DNA of 7,581 bases from Alphaproteobacteria bacterium (GCA_028281075.1 JANQKO010000566.1:1-7581); one strand, 5' to 3'. Counted from the stretch's first letter, positions 1 through 6,693 are shown. Notes: generated by a model from the sequence alone, not told the origin. A program made the numbers and translations.

Positions 1-1058
<1,058 letters not shown>

Positions 1059-1115
1059 ACCCTGATCTTCCCCTACAAACCTACGCTCTAAGCCATTGTC
1101 GTCGTTCGCCGTCCG

Positions 1116-1586
1116 TCAGGACAGCATGCCGGCCGGCTTGCCGCCCGGCGGGCGCCTTCCGGGCAGCGCGAACATCTCCGCCGGCGACACCGTCATGTCG
1201 GCCAGGGTCACGCTCGCCAGCGCCGTTTCGATGGCGCGGTTGACCTTGTTCCAGTTGCCGCGCATGGCGCACAGCGCCTCGACGTCGCAGTGATCGACGG
1301 CGCCGTCGACACAGGCCGTGAGCGCGATCGGCCCTTCCAGCGCCGTGATCACCTCGGCGACCGAGATCTGCGCCGCCGGACGGCTCAGGACATAGCCGCC
1401 GGCCGCGCCCCGGCGCGAGGTCACCAGGCCGGCGCGGGCCAGTTGCTTCATCAGCTTGGAGACGGTCGGCAGCGGTACGGCCGAATCCTCGGCCAGCCGC
1501 GCCGTCGTGTGCACCCGATCCTGATCCCGCCCCATCTGGGAGAGCACCACGACGGCATAGTCCGTCAACCGGTTGAGCCTGATCAT
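1116..1586 (-). CDS. Rrf2-family SUF operon regulator (IscR/SufR-like, predicted Fe-S sensor)
   Basis: This 156-residue protein belongs to the Rrf2 family and resembles the SUF-system regulator subgroup. Residues 1-70 form a winged helix-turn-helix: MIRLNRLTDYAVVVLS, then a recognition-helix region around LPTVSKLMKQLARAGLV, then a wing with RRGAAGGYVLSR. Cysteines 92, 100 and 106 match the three-cysteine pattern that binds a [2Fe-2S] cluster in IscR, followed by the usual RGNW. IscR spaces its cysteines at 92, 98 and 104 and uses His107 as fourth ligand. Here the first spacing is two residues longer, the equivalent of His107 is Arg109, and a histidine (H99) sits next to C100. The fourth ligand may therefore differ. 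Its position directly before sufB implies that it reads cluster status and controls its own SUF operon. The start is the ATG at 1586, with AGGA just upstream and a promoter-like sequence about 40 bp further up. Family assignment is secure; the sensing role is inferred. Confidence 0.93.
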   Translation of the reverse strand: MIRLNRLTDYAVVVLSQMGRDQDRVHTTARLAEDSAVPLPTVSKLMKQLARAGLVTSRRGAAGGYVLSRPAAQISVAEVITALEGPIALTACVDGAVDHCDVEALCAMRGNWNKVNRAIETALASVTLADMTVSPAEMFALPGRRPPGGKPAGMLS

Positions 1587-1622
1587 TTCCTGCCTCGGCG
1601 AAAGAGGACCTTATCGGTACCC

Positions 1623-1652
1623 TTTATCTGGCCGCGGCAGGGTTAAAGTCAA
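1623..1652 (-). promoter_or_regulatory. Candidate sigma-70 promoter for the Rrf2 regulator-sufB operon
   Basis: Read on the minus strand, TTGACT (1652-1647) is followed 18 bp later by GATAAA (1628-1623). TTGACT matches the -35 consensus at five of six positions and GATAAA matches the -10 at four of six. The predicted transcript start near 1616 leaves about a 30-nt leader before the regulator ATG. GATAA occurs again at 1615-1611, 13 bp downstream, and ACC-GATAA-GGT there is a small dyad. Either could belong to an operator bound by the Rrf2 protein, but neither matches an operator I can name. The placement is good; the assignment rests on sequence pattern only. Confidence 0.45.
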
Positions 1653-1655
1653 GTT

Positions 1656-1677
1656 AAAAACGGACGGATTTGGTCCG
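1656..1677 (-). terminator. Weak intrinsic terminator candidate after the glycosyltransferase gene
   Basis: On the minus strand, directly after the glycosyltransferase stop codon, CGGAC (1677-1673) and GTCCG (1665-1661) form a 5-bp GC-rich stem with a 7-nt loop. Five T residues (1660-1656) follow. The order of stem and T-run is right for Rho-independent termination. The stem is short, so read-through into the SUF operon is possible. Confidence 0.4.
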
Positions 1678-1680
1678 GTT

Positions 1681-2691
1681 TCAGGCGGCGTCGCGCTCGA
1701 ACGGGGCGAGGTTTTCCAGGAACTGCGCCGCACAGGCCGTCCAGGACCGTTCGACGGCGAATTCCCGACAGGTATTTGCGTTTAGACTCAAGGCACTACG
1801 GGCCGCTTTTTCAAGATCGTCGTCAAGACAGCCGACCGGCGCCCCGTTGATCACGTCCTTCGGCCCGGTGACGGGATAGGCGGCGACGGGAACACCGGAC
1901 GCCAGTGCCTCCAGCACGACCAGTCCGAAGGTATCGGTCAGGCTGGGAAAGACGAAGACATCGGCGTTGGCGTAGTAGGCGGCCAGCTCCTCGCCGTATT
2001 TGGCGCCGACGAAATGCACGTCCGCGTGCCGGCGCTCCAGGTCGGCGCGCTGCGGCCCGTCGCCGACCACCATCTTGGTGCCCTCCAGGTCGAGCGACAG
2101 GAAGGCGCCGATATTCTTTTCCACCGCCACGCGGCCGACGAACAGATAGATCGGCCGGGCCAGGCCGTTGTCGGTCTTCGGCCGCGGCTTGAACAGGTCG
2201 ATATCGACGCCGCGGCTCCACATGGCGAGATGCCCGAAGCCGCGGCCGGCGAGATCCTGTCGCAGGCTCTCGGTCGCGACCATGGTGCGGGTCGCCGGCG
2301 CGTGGAAGCGGCGCATGAAGGCATAGCTCCAGGACACCGGCAGGCGGGTCCGGGCGTGCACGTATTCCGGAAACCGGGTGTGAAAGGCGGTGGTGAACGG
2401 CAGGCCGCGCTTCAGGCAATAGCGCCGCGCCGCCAGGCCCAGCGGCCCCTCGGTGGCGATATGGATCGCCGCCGGCTGGAAGCTGTCGATGCGCTCGGCC
2501 AGGCCCGGCGCCGGCCGCAGCGCCAGGCGGATCTCGGGATAGGTCGGACAGGGAATGGTCCGGAACTGGTCGGGGGTGATGAAATCGACCTGATGGCCCA
2601 TCTGCCGCAGTTCGGCCGAGGTGTGTTGCAGCGTGCGAACCACGCCGTTGACCTGGGGCTCCCAGGCATCGCTGACGATCTGTATGCGCAT
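1681..2691 (-). CDS. Family-4 glycosyltransferase, probable lipid (diacylglycerol) glycosyltransferase
   Basis: This 336-residue protein has the GT-B fold layout of glycosyltransferase family 4. The N-terminal acceptor domain (about 1-165) opens with MRIQIVSDAWEPQVNGVVRT, whose glycine-containing loop is typical of the family. The C-terminal donor domain (about 178-330) carries VGRVAVEKN (185-193, with R187 and K192 placed to contact the donor phosphates), VVGDGPQ (208-214) and the EX7E-like motif D253-x7-E261 in TDTFGLVVLEA. Aspartate as the first acidic residue is common in MgtA-like enzymes. No signal peptide or membrane helix is evident, so it probably acts at the cytoplasmic face of the membrane. 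It starts 8 bp after the phosphoesterase stop without a clear ribosome site, which suggests translational coupling. In phosphate-starved marine and soil proteobacteria, a GT4 enzyme (Agt) next to PlcP makes glycolipids from diacylglycerol. That role fits here but is inferred. Mannosyl transfer to another lipid or a polysaccharide is the main alternative. Confidence 0.9.
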   Translation of the reverse strand: MRIQIVSDAWEPQVNGVVRTLQHTSAELRQMGHQVDFITPDQFRTIPCPTYPEIRLALRPAPGLAERIDSFQPAAIHIATEGPLGLAARRYCLKRGLPFTTAFHTRFPEYVHARTRLPVSWSYAFMRRFHAPATRTMVATESLRQDLAGRGFGHLAMWSRGVDIDLFKPRPKTDNGLARPIYLFVGRVAVEKNIGAFLSLDLEGTKMVVGDGPQRADLERRHADVHFVGAKYGEELAAYYANADVFVFPSLTDTFGLVVLEALASGVPVAAYPVTGPKDVINGAPVGCLDDDLEKAARSALSLNANTCREFAVERSWTACAAQFLENLAPFERDAA

Positions 2692-2699
2692 GTATGCTG

Positions 2700-3482
2700 T
2701 CAGACTGCTGTTGCCGGCGTTGATACCTGGCCGACATCGACCCAGTCGATGATCTCGAGCCGGCCATCGAAGTGCTCGACCAGGGCGGTGCAGCTCTCGA
2801 CCCAGTCACCGTCGTTGCAGTAGAGCACGCCGTCGATGTCGCGGATCTCCGCGTGGTGGATGTGGCCGCAGACGACGCCGTCCACGCGCCGCCGTCGCGC
2901 CTCCTCGGCCACCGCCTGCTCGAACCGGCTGATGAACTCGACCGCGTTCTTGACCTTGTATTTCAGGAATTTCGACAGCGACCAGTAGTTGTAGCCCAGC
3001 AGGTGCCGAATGATGTTGAACCAGTGGTTCGTGGCCAGCAGCACGGTATACGCCCAGTCCCCGAGCACCGCGAGCCATTTGGCGTATTTCACGATCACGT
3101 CGAACTCATCGCCGTGAATGACCAGCAGGCGCTTGCCGTCGGCGGTGACATGCATCGCCTCGCGCAGCACGGTGATGCCGCCGAACTGCAGGTCGCAGTA
3201 TTCCCGCGCCGCCTCGTCGTGGTTGCCGGGCACGTAGATGACGCGGGTGCCCTTGCGCGCCTTGCGCAGCAGCTTCTGGATGACGTCGTTGTGGCTCTGG
3301 ATCCAGTACCAAGTCTTTTTTAAACGCCAGCCGTCAATGATGTCGCCGACGAGGTACAGATGATCGGATTCGTTGTGCCGCAAAAAATCCAAAAGAAACT
3401 CGGCCTTGCAGCCGCGTGTTCCAAGATGGACATCCGAGATCCAAATGGCTCGGTAGCGTCGTGGCAATTCCCTGGCGTTCAT
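2700..3482 (-). CDS. PlcP/LpxH-like metallophosphoesterase, probable phospholipase C of lipid remodelling
   Basis: This calcineurin-like phosphoesterase has 260 residues from the ATG at 3482. All metal-site motifs are present in order: DVH (17-19), GDIID (46-50), GNHD (86-89), HGDEFD (123-128) and GHIHH (206-210). Relatives are often annotated as UDP-2,3-diacylglucosamine diphosphatase (LpxH). LpxH has GNRD where this protein has GNHD, and many alphaproteobacteria use LpxI instead. The family also resembles Sinorhizobium PlcP, which cleaves phospholipids to diacylglycerol under phosphate limitation. A hydrophobic, tryptophan-rich stretch (about 136-173) lies between the fourth and fifth motifs and could contact the membrane. 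The gene is first in a two-gene unit with the GT4 glycosyltransferase, as in plcP-agt pairs. An in-frame TTG at 3515 would add 11 residues (271 aa). Neither start has a convincing ribosome site, and ATG is chosen because the extension carries no family motif. Phosphoesterase chemistry is secure; the phospholipid substrate is inferred. Confidence 0.88.
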   Translation of the reverse strand: MNARELPRRYRAIWISDVHLGTRGCKAEFLLDFLRHNESDHLYLVGDIIDGWRLKKTWYWIQSHNDVIQKLLRKARKGTRVIYVPGNHDEAAREYCDLQFGGITVLREAMHVTADGKRLLVIHGDEFDVIVKYAKWLAVLGDWAYTVLLATNHWFNIIRHLLGYNYWSLSKFLKYKVKNAVEFISRFEQAVAEEARRRRVDGVVCGHIHHAEIRDIDGVLYCNDGDWVESCTALVEHFDGRLEIIDWVDVGQVSTPATAV

Positions 3483-3579
3483 CGCGAGACCGGTACTTAA
3501 TTGATAAATCGCCAAATCAAGTGTTGCGGGCCACGTAAATCAGTTCTATTTATTTGTCTCGTGAATTTTTTATTACAAA

Positions 3580-3598
3580 TGCAACAGAACTGCAACAG
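3580..3598 (-). promoter_or_regulatory. PHO-box-like tandem repeat in the divergent promoter region
   Basis: On the minus strand CTGTTGCA occurs twice without mismatch (3598-3591 and 3587-3580), separated by GTT. The period is 11 bp, one helical turn plus a little, as in PhoB sites whose consensus is CTGTCAT-N4-CTGTCAT. Each copy matches CTGT exactly but differs in the last three bases, so this may be a diverged PHO box or a site for another OmpR/PhoB-family regulator. An AT-rich tract (3579-3564) follows in the phosphoesterase direction and could hold a -10 element. The repeat lies 97 bp upstream of the phosphoesterase ATG and only 11 bp before the kinase ATG on the other strand. Confidence 0.45.
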
Positions 3599-3609
3599 TG
3601 GTTAAATAG

Positions 3610-4563
3610 ATGCGCGCAAATTTGGATTTCGCCGATACTATTGGAGGTTACGAAACGCCTGTTCTGCCGAACGCGGCGCGACGTGTGCTGGTCGTGTTCA
3701 ATCCGATCGCCGGCCGGCGGCGGCGCGGCCGTTATGACGCCGTCATCGCCGCGCTCGCGGCCCGTGGCTGCCGGGTGACGATCCGCGAGACCCGCGGCCG
3801 CGGCGACGCGGAAGCCTTTGCCGGCACGGTTTTGCGCGATGATTTCGACGTCATCGCGGTGGCCGGCGGCGACGGCACGATCAACGAGGTGGCGAACGGC
3901 CTGGGCCCGTCGGCGCCGCCGCTGGCCGTCATTCCGCTCGGCACGGCGAACGTGCTGGCGGCCGAGATCGGCCTCCCGGTCGACCCGGACCTGGTCGCGC
4001 GGACCATCGCCAGGGCGCAGCCCACGATGGTCAATGTCGGCACGGTCAATGGCCGCCGTTTCCTGATGATGGCCGGCGCCGGCTTCGACGCGCATGTCGT
4101 CGCCAACGTCGATCCGGTCATGAAACGACGATTCGGCAAGCTGGCCTATGTCTGGCAGACCTTCGTGCAGTTCGGGCGCTACCGATTCCCGGAACTGCGC
4201 GTGACCGTCGACGGCACGGCCTATCCGGCCTATTCGGCCGTCGTCGCCAACGGTCATTACTACGGCGGCCGCTTCGTCTGCGCGCCGGACGCCCGGCTGA
4301 CGGAACCGCGCCTGGATGTCTGTCTGTTCACCCGGCCCGGCCGGCTGAACGCGGCCCGCTATGCCGCCGCGCTCAGCCTCGGGTTCCTGCCCCGGCTGCC
4401 CGACATCCGCATCATCCAGGGCCGCCACGTCACCGTCGGCGGTCCGCTGGGCGAACCGGTCCAGGCGGACGGCGATCTGGTGTCGCGCCTGCCGGCCGAT
4501 ATCGCGCTGGCGTCCGACGGCATCTGGGTCCTTTGCCCGCCCGAGACCGCGGACGCCGCCTGA
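3610..4563 (+). CDS. Diacylglycerol kinase-family lipid kinase
   Basis: The 317-residue protein belongs to the DAGK catalytic / YegS / LCB5 family, which moves the gamma-phosphate of ATP onto a lipid hydroxyl, usually giving phosphatidic acid from diacylglycerol. Motifs are FNPIAG (30-35), the nucleotide loop GGDGTINEV (86-94), PLGTANVLA (109-117), GAGFDA (156-161) and, near the C-terminus, EPVQADGD (282-289), matching the family's VQxDGE-like block with D287. About 300 residues is normal for bacterial members. The start is the ATG at 3610. An in-frame TAG ends immediately before it, so no earlier start is possible, and no ribosome site is visible, so translation may be leaderless or weak. 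A GGAGG lies inside the gene at 3643-3647 but is followed by no usable in-frame start. The gene diverges from the phosphoesterase-glycosyltransferase pair. It may recycle diacylglycerol to phosphatidic acid, opposite to glycolipid synthesis. Sphingoid-base or other lipid substrates cannot be excluded. Confidence 0.92.
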   Translation: MRANLDFADTIGGYETPVLPNAARRVLVVFNPIAGRRRRGRYDAVIAALAARGCRVTIRETRGRGDAEAFAGTVLRDDFDVIAVAGGDGTINEVANGLGPSAPPLAVIPLGTANVLAAEIGLPVDPDLVARTIARAQPTMVNVGTVNGRRFLMMAGAGFDAHVVANVDPVMKRRFGKLAYVWQTFVQFGRYRFPELRVTVDGTAYPAYSAVVANGHYYGGRFVCAPDARLTEPRLDVCLFTRPGRLNAARYAAALSLGFLPRLPDIRIIQGRHVTVGGPLGEPVQADGDLVSRLPADIALASDGIWVLCPPETADAA

Positions 4564-4593
4564 GATCCCGGACAACAAGGGCTGGTTCACCAC

Positions 4594-4611
4594 CAAAGAC
4601 GCAAAGACACG
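4594..4611. repeat. Short tandem repeat, CAAAGACG-CAAAGACA
   Basis: Two 8-bp units, CAAAGACG and CAAAGACA, stand in tandem and are followed by CG, with CACCAC-like sequence just before (4589-4594). Similar 'CACCAC-AAAGACAC-AAAGACACG' strings recur between genes in many bacterial genomes, as far as I recall, without an agreed function. Only this one copy is in the window. Confidence 0.4.
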
Positions 4612-4642
4612 ATCGCCGGACAGGCGCCTAACCGCCCCCGAC

Positions 4643-4679
4643 TTGCCGTTGCCGGTTTCCCGCGCTACCTAGTGGCGCG
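4643..4679 (+). promoter_or_regulatory. Dyad overlapping a possible promoter before the MetE-like gene
   Basis: CGCGCTAC (4661-4668) and GTGGCGCG (4672-4679) form an 8-bp inverted repeat around CTA, with one T-G mismatch that would be a wobble pair in RNA. It has no following T-run, so it does not look like a terminator. TTGCCG (4643-4648) and CTACCT (4665-4670), 16 bp apart, make a weak promoter-like pair whose -10 lies inside the dyad. An operator here would control the methyltransferase-like gene that starts about 30 bp downstream. Nothing else is evident between 4564 and 4709 apart from the short repeat at 4594-4611. Confidence 0.3.
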
Positions 4680-4709
4680 ACAGGCGAGGCATGAACGGGG
4701 GCGGTGGGC

Positions 4710-5810
4710 ATGGCGGCGGAGCCGCTTTTTCGGGCGGAGCATATCGGCAGCCTTTTGCGGCCGGCGGCGCTGACGGCGGCGTTCCGGGCGCACAATGCCG
4801 GCGAATTGAGCGACACCGCGTTCCGCGAGGCGCAGGACAGCGGCATCCGCGACGCGGTCGCGCTGCAGCAGGCGGTCGGCCTGCGGGTAGTGACTGACGG
4901 CGAATTCCGCCGCGGCTCCTACTGGGGCCACTTCATCGGTCCCGTCGACGGTCTGACCACCAGGGAGGCCGCCTACAAGTTCCGCGACGACCATGGCCAC
5001 GAGCAGGCCTTCATCGCCCCGCACGTGGCCGGCAAGGTGCGCCGCGGCCGGGGCATCTCCACCGGCGAATTCGCGTTCCTGAAATCGGTCGCCCGGGCGA
5101 CGCCGAAGGTCACCCTGCCCTCGCCGCCGACCTTCCATTTCTGGCGCGGCCGCGACGGCATCGACCCGACGGCCTATGACGGCGCCCGCCAGTTCTTCGC
5201 CGATTTCGCCCTGGTCTACCGGCAGGAGATCGCCGAACTGGCGGCGCTGGGCGCGACCTACGTGCAACTCGACGAGGTGCCGCTGGCCATGCTCTGCGAC
5301 CCCCAGGTCCGCGACAGCCTGCGGCGGCGCGGCGAGGACCCGGAGACGCTGGTCGGCCTCTATGTCGACGCCATTAACCAAGCCGTCGCCGGCCGTCCCG
5401 CCGGCGTCACCGTCGGCCTGCACCTGTGCCGCGGCAACTTCAAGGGCAAGTATCTCTCCGAAGGCGGCTACGAGCCGGTGGCCGAACGCCTGTTCAACGA
5501 GATCGACGTCGACGTGTTTTTCCTGGAATACGACAGCGCCCGGGCCGGAGATTTCGCGCCGCTGAGGTTCGTGCCAGCCGAGAAATCGGCGATTCTGGGG
5601 CTGGTCAGCAGCAAGTCGCCCGAGCTGGAGACGGTCGACGATCTGGTCCGCCGGATCGGCGATGCCGGCCAGTATATCGACGTCGGCCGGCTGGGGATCA
5701 GCCCGCAGTGCGGATTCGCTAGTGCGGTCTCCGGCAATCCGATTACAATGGAAGTTGAAAAAAACAAACTGCGTCTGGTCGTCGAAACGGCGGCCCGCGT
5801 CTGGGAATAA
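4710..5810 (+). CDS. Stand-alone MetE C-terminal-type (cobalamin-independent methionine synthase family) protein
   Basis: The protein has 366 residues from the ATG at 4710; a GTG at 4704 would add two. GGGGG at 4696-4700 is better spaced from the ATG. It is a single (beta/alpha)8 domain like the catalytic C-terminal half of MetE, which moves a methyl group from methyltetrahydrofolate to homocysteine thiolate on zinc. All expected zinc ligands are visible: H238 and C240 (LHLCRGNF), E273 (FFLEYDS) and C334 (SPQCGFAS). The N-terminal text HIGSLLRP and VVTDGEFRR is typical of the COG0620 single-domain group. MetE is about 750 residues, so the folate-binding N-terminal half is absent. Single-domain relatives include core methionine synthases that take methyl groups from protein partners, YxjG/YxjH-type proteins and epoxyalkane:coenzyme M transferase. 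The thiol substrate and alkyl donor therefore cannot be named. A strong hairpin separates it from the transporter genes downstream. The fold and zinc site are secure; true methionine synthase activity is uncertain. Confidence 0.9.
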   Translation: MAAEPLFRAEHIGSLLRPAALTAAFRAHNAGELSDTAFREAQDSGIRDAVALQQAVGLRVVTDGEFRRGSYWGHFIGPVDGLTTREAAYKFRDDHGHEQAFIAPHVAGKVRRGRGISTGEFAFLKSVARATPKVTLPSPPTFHFWRGRDGIDPTAYDGARQFFADFALVYRQEIAELAALGATYVQLDEVPLAMLCDPQVRDSLRRRGEDPETLVGLYVDAINQAVAGRPAGVTVGLHLCRGNFKGKYLSEGGYEPVAERLFNEIDVDVFFLEYDSARAGDFAPLRFVPAEKSAILGLVSSKSPELETVDDLVRRIGDAGQYIDVGRLGISPQCGFASAVSGNPITMEVEKNKLRLVVETAARVWE

Positions 5811-5816
5811 CGATAA

Positions 5817-5847
5817 GGGCGGATCACGGGCGACACCGTATCCGCCT
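5817..5847 (+). terminator. Strong hairpin between the MetE-like gene and the ABC transporter gene
   Basis: Starting 7 bp after the MetE-like stop, GGCGGAT (5818-5824) pairs with ATCCGCC (5840-5846). ACGG (5826-5829) pairs with CCGT (5836-5839). The result is 11 Watson-Crick pairs plus an outer G-U pair, with a one-base bulge (C5825) and loop GCGACA. Only TATTTC follows, so the T-run is poor. It may act as a Rho-assisted terminator, a processing or mRNA-stability element, or an attenuator before the transport operon. Confidence 0.5.
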
Positions 5848-5871
5848 ATTTCAAGGGAGGACACCGGCGGG

Positions 5872-6693
5872 ATGGCCGATTCCGAGCCGCCCCTGCTCGA
5901 CGTCGATGGGGTCAGTCTGCAGTTCGGCGGCGTCCGGGCGCTGAACGACGTCACGTTCCAGGTCGCGACCGGCGAGCTGTTCTCGATCATTGGCCCGAAC
6001 GGCGCCGGCAAGACCTCGATGCTGAACTGCATTTCGGGGCGCTACAAGCCGTCGACCGGCAGCATCGTGCTGAAGGGCCGGGAGATCACGCACCTCAAGC
6101 CGAACGCGCGCGCCGATCTGGGCATCGGCCGGACCTTCCAGAATCTGGCGCTGTTCGGCCATATGACCGTGTTGGACAACATCATGGTCGGCCGCCACCA
6201 CCTGATGAAAAGCAACTTCCTGACCGGCGCGCTCTACTGGTTCGGCGGCGCCCAGAAGGAGGAGATGACGCACCGGCGCGAGGTCGAGGAAATTGTCGAC
6301 TTCCTGGAAATCCAGCACATCCGCAAGGAGATCGCCGGCACCCTGCCCTATGGCCTGCGCAAGCGGGTCGAGCTGGCCCGCGCCGTGGCGCTGCGGCCCG
6401 ACCTGATCCTGCTGGACGAGCCCATGGCGGGCATGAACCTCGAAGAAAAAGAGGACATGGCCCGCTACGTCGTCGACCTGAACGAGGAATGGGGCATGAC
6501 CGTGATCATGATCGAGCACGACATGGGCGTGGTCATGGACCTGTCGCACCGGGTCATGGTGCTGGATTTCGGCCGCAAGATCGCCGAGGGCGTGCCCGAC
6601 GAGGTCCGCGCCAACGAGCACGTCAAGAAGGCCTATCTGGGCGAGGAAGACGAACTGCTGATCGACGAGGAAGAGGAACGGGTCGCGTCATGA
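5872..6693 (+). CDS. LivG-type ABC transporter ATP-binding protein
   Basis: This 273-residue ATPase belongs to the branched-chain amino acid (HAAT/Liv) class of ABC importers and would work at the inner face of the cytoplasmic membrane. Its motifs are Walker A GPNGAGKTS (41-49), Q-loop Q90 in RTFQN, signature LPYGLRKRVELARA (158-171), Walker B LILLDEP (178-184) with E183, and H-loop H216 in MIEHD. The LPYGL signature departs from LSYGQ but, from memory, is usual in Liv ATPases paired with acyl-CoA ligases. An insert of about 30 residues (108-140) follows the Q-loop region, as in LivG. The C-terminus ends in an acidic tail, EEDELLIDEEEERVAS. The reading frame is open upstream to 5662 inside the previous gene, but the true start is the ATG at 5872, preceded by AAGGGAGGA, with homology beginning there. 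Its stop overlaps the next start (ATGA), so the two are co-translated. The substrate is probably a carboxylic acid rather than leucine; that is inferred from the neighbour. Confidence 0.94.
   Translation: MADSEPPLLDVDGVSLQFGGVRALNDVTFQVATGELFSIIGPNGAGKTSMLNCISGRYKPSTGSIVLKGREITHLKPNARADLGIGRTFQNLALFGHMTVLDNIMVGRHHLMKSNFLTGALYWFGGAQKEEMTHRREVEEIVDFLEIQHIRKEIAGTLPYGLRKRVELARAVALRPDLILLDEPMAGMNLEEKEDMARYVVDLNEEWGMTVIMIEHDMGVVMDLSHRVMVLDFGRKIAEGVPDEVRANEHVKKAYLGEEDELLIDEEEERVAS

Noticed and set aside
1059..1115. Possible separate promoter or terminator between the Rrf2 gene and sufB
   Set aside because: No stem with a T-run and no convincing -35/-10 pair is visible in these 57 bases, so co-transcription is the simpler reading.
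1823..2809. 328-codon minus-strand open frame overlapping the glycosyltransferase
   Set aside because: It is a shifted frame of the glycosyltransferase gene with Arg/Pro/Gly-rich nonsense. The 336-residue frame has the GT4 motifs.
2014..2823. 269-codon plus-strand open frame opposite the glycosyltransferase
   Set aside because: It is antisense to a clear GT4 gene and has no motif of its own.
3550..4596. 348-codon open frame on the minus strand opposite the lipid kinase
   Set aside because: The plus strand encodes a complete kinase with all motifs. The minus frame has no recognisable domain.
4622..4629. Palindrome AGGCGCCT between the kinase and MetE-like genes
   Set aside because: An 8-bp GC palindrome is expected by chance at this composition and has no supporting context.
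5662..5871. Upstream extension of the ABC ATPase frame by 70 codons
   Set aside because: It overlaps the end of the MetE-like gene and the hairpin and shows no homology. A good ribosome site and the normal LivG N-terminus point to the ATG at 5872.
4665..6032. 455-codon open frame on the minus strand
   Set aside because: It lies antisense to the MetE-like gene and the start of the ABC gene. The composition is low-information Arg/Ala/Gly/Asp text with no family motif, as expected opposite GC-rich coding DNA.
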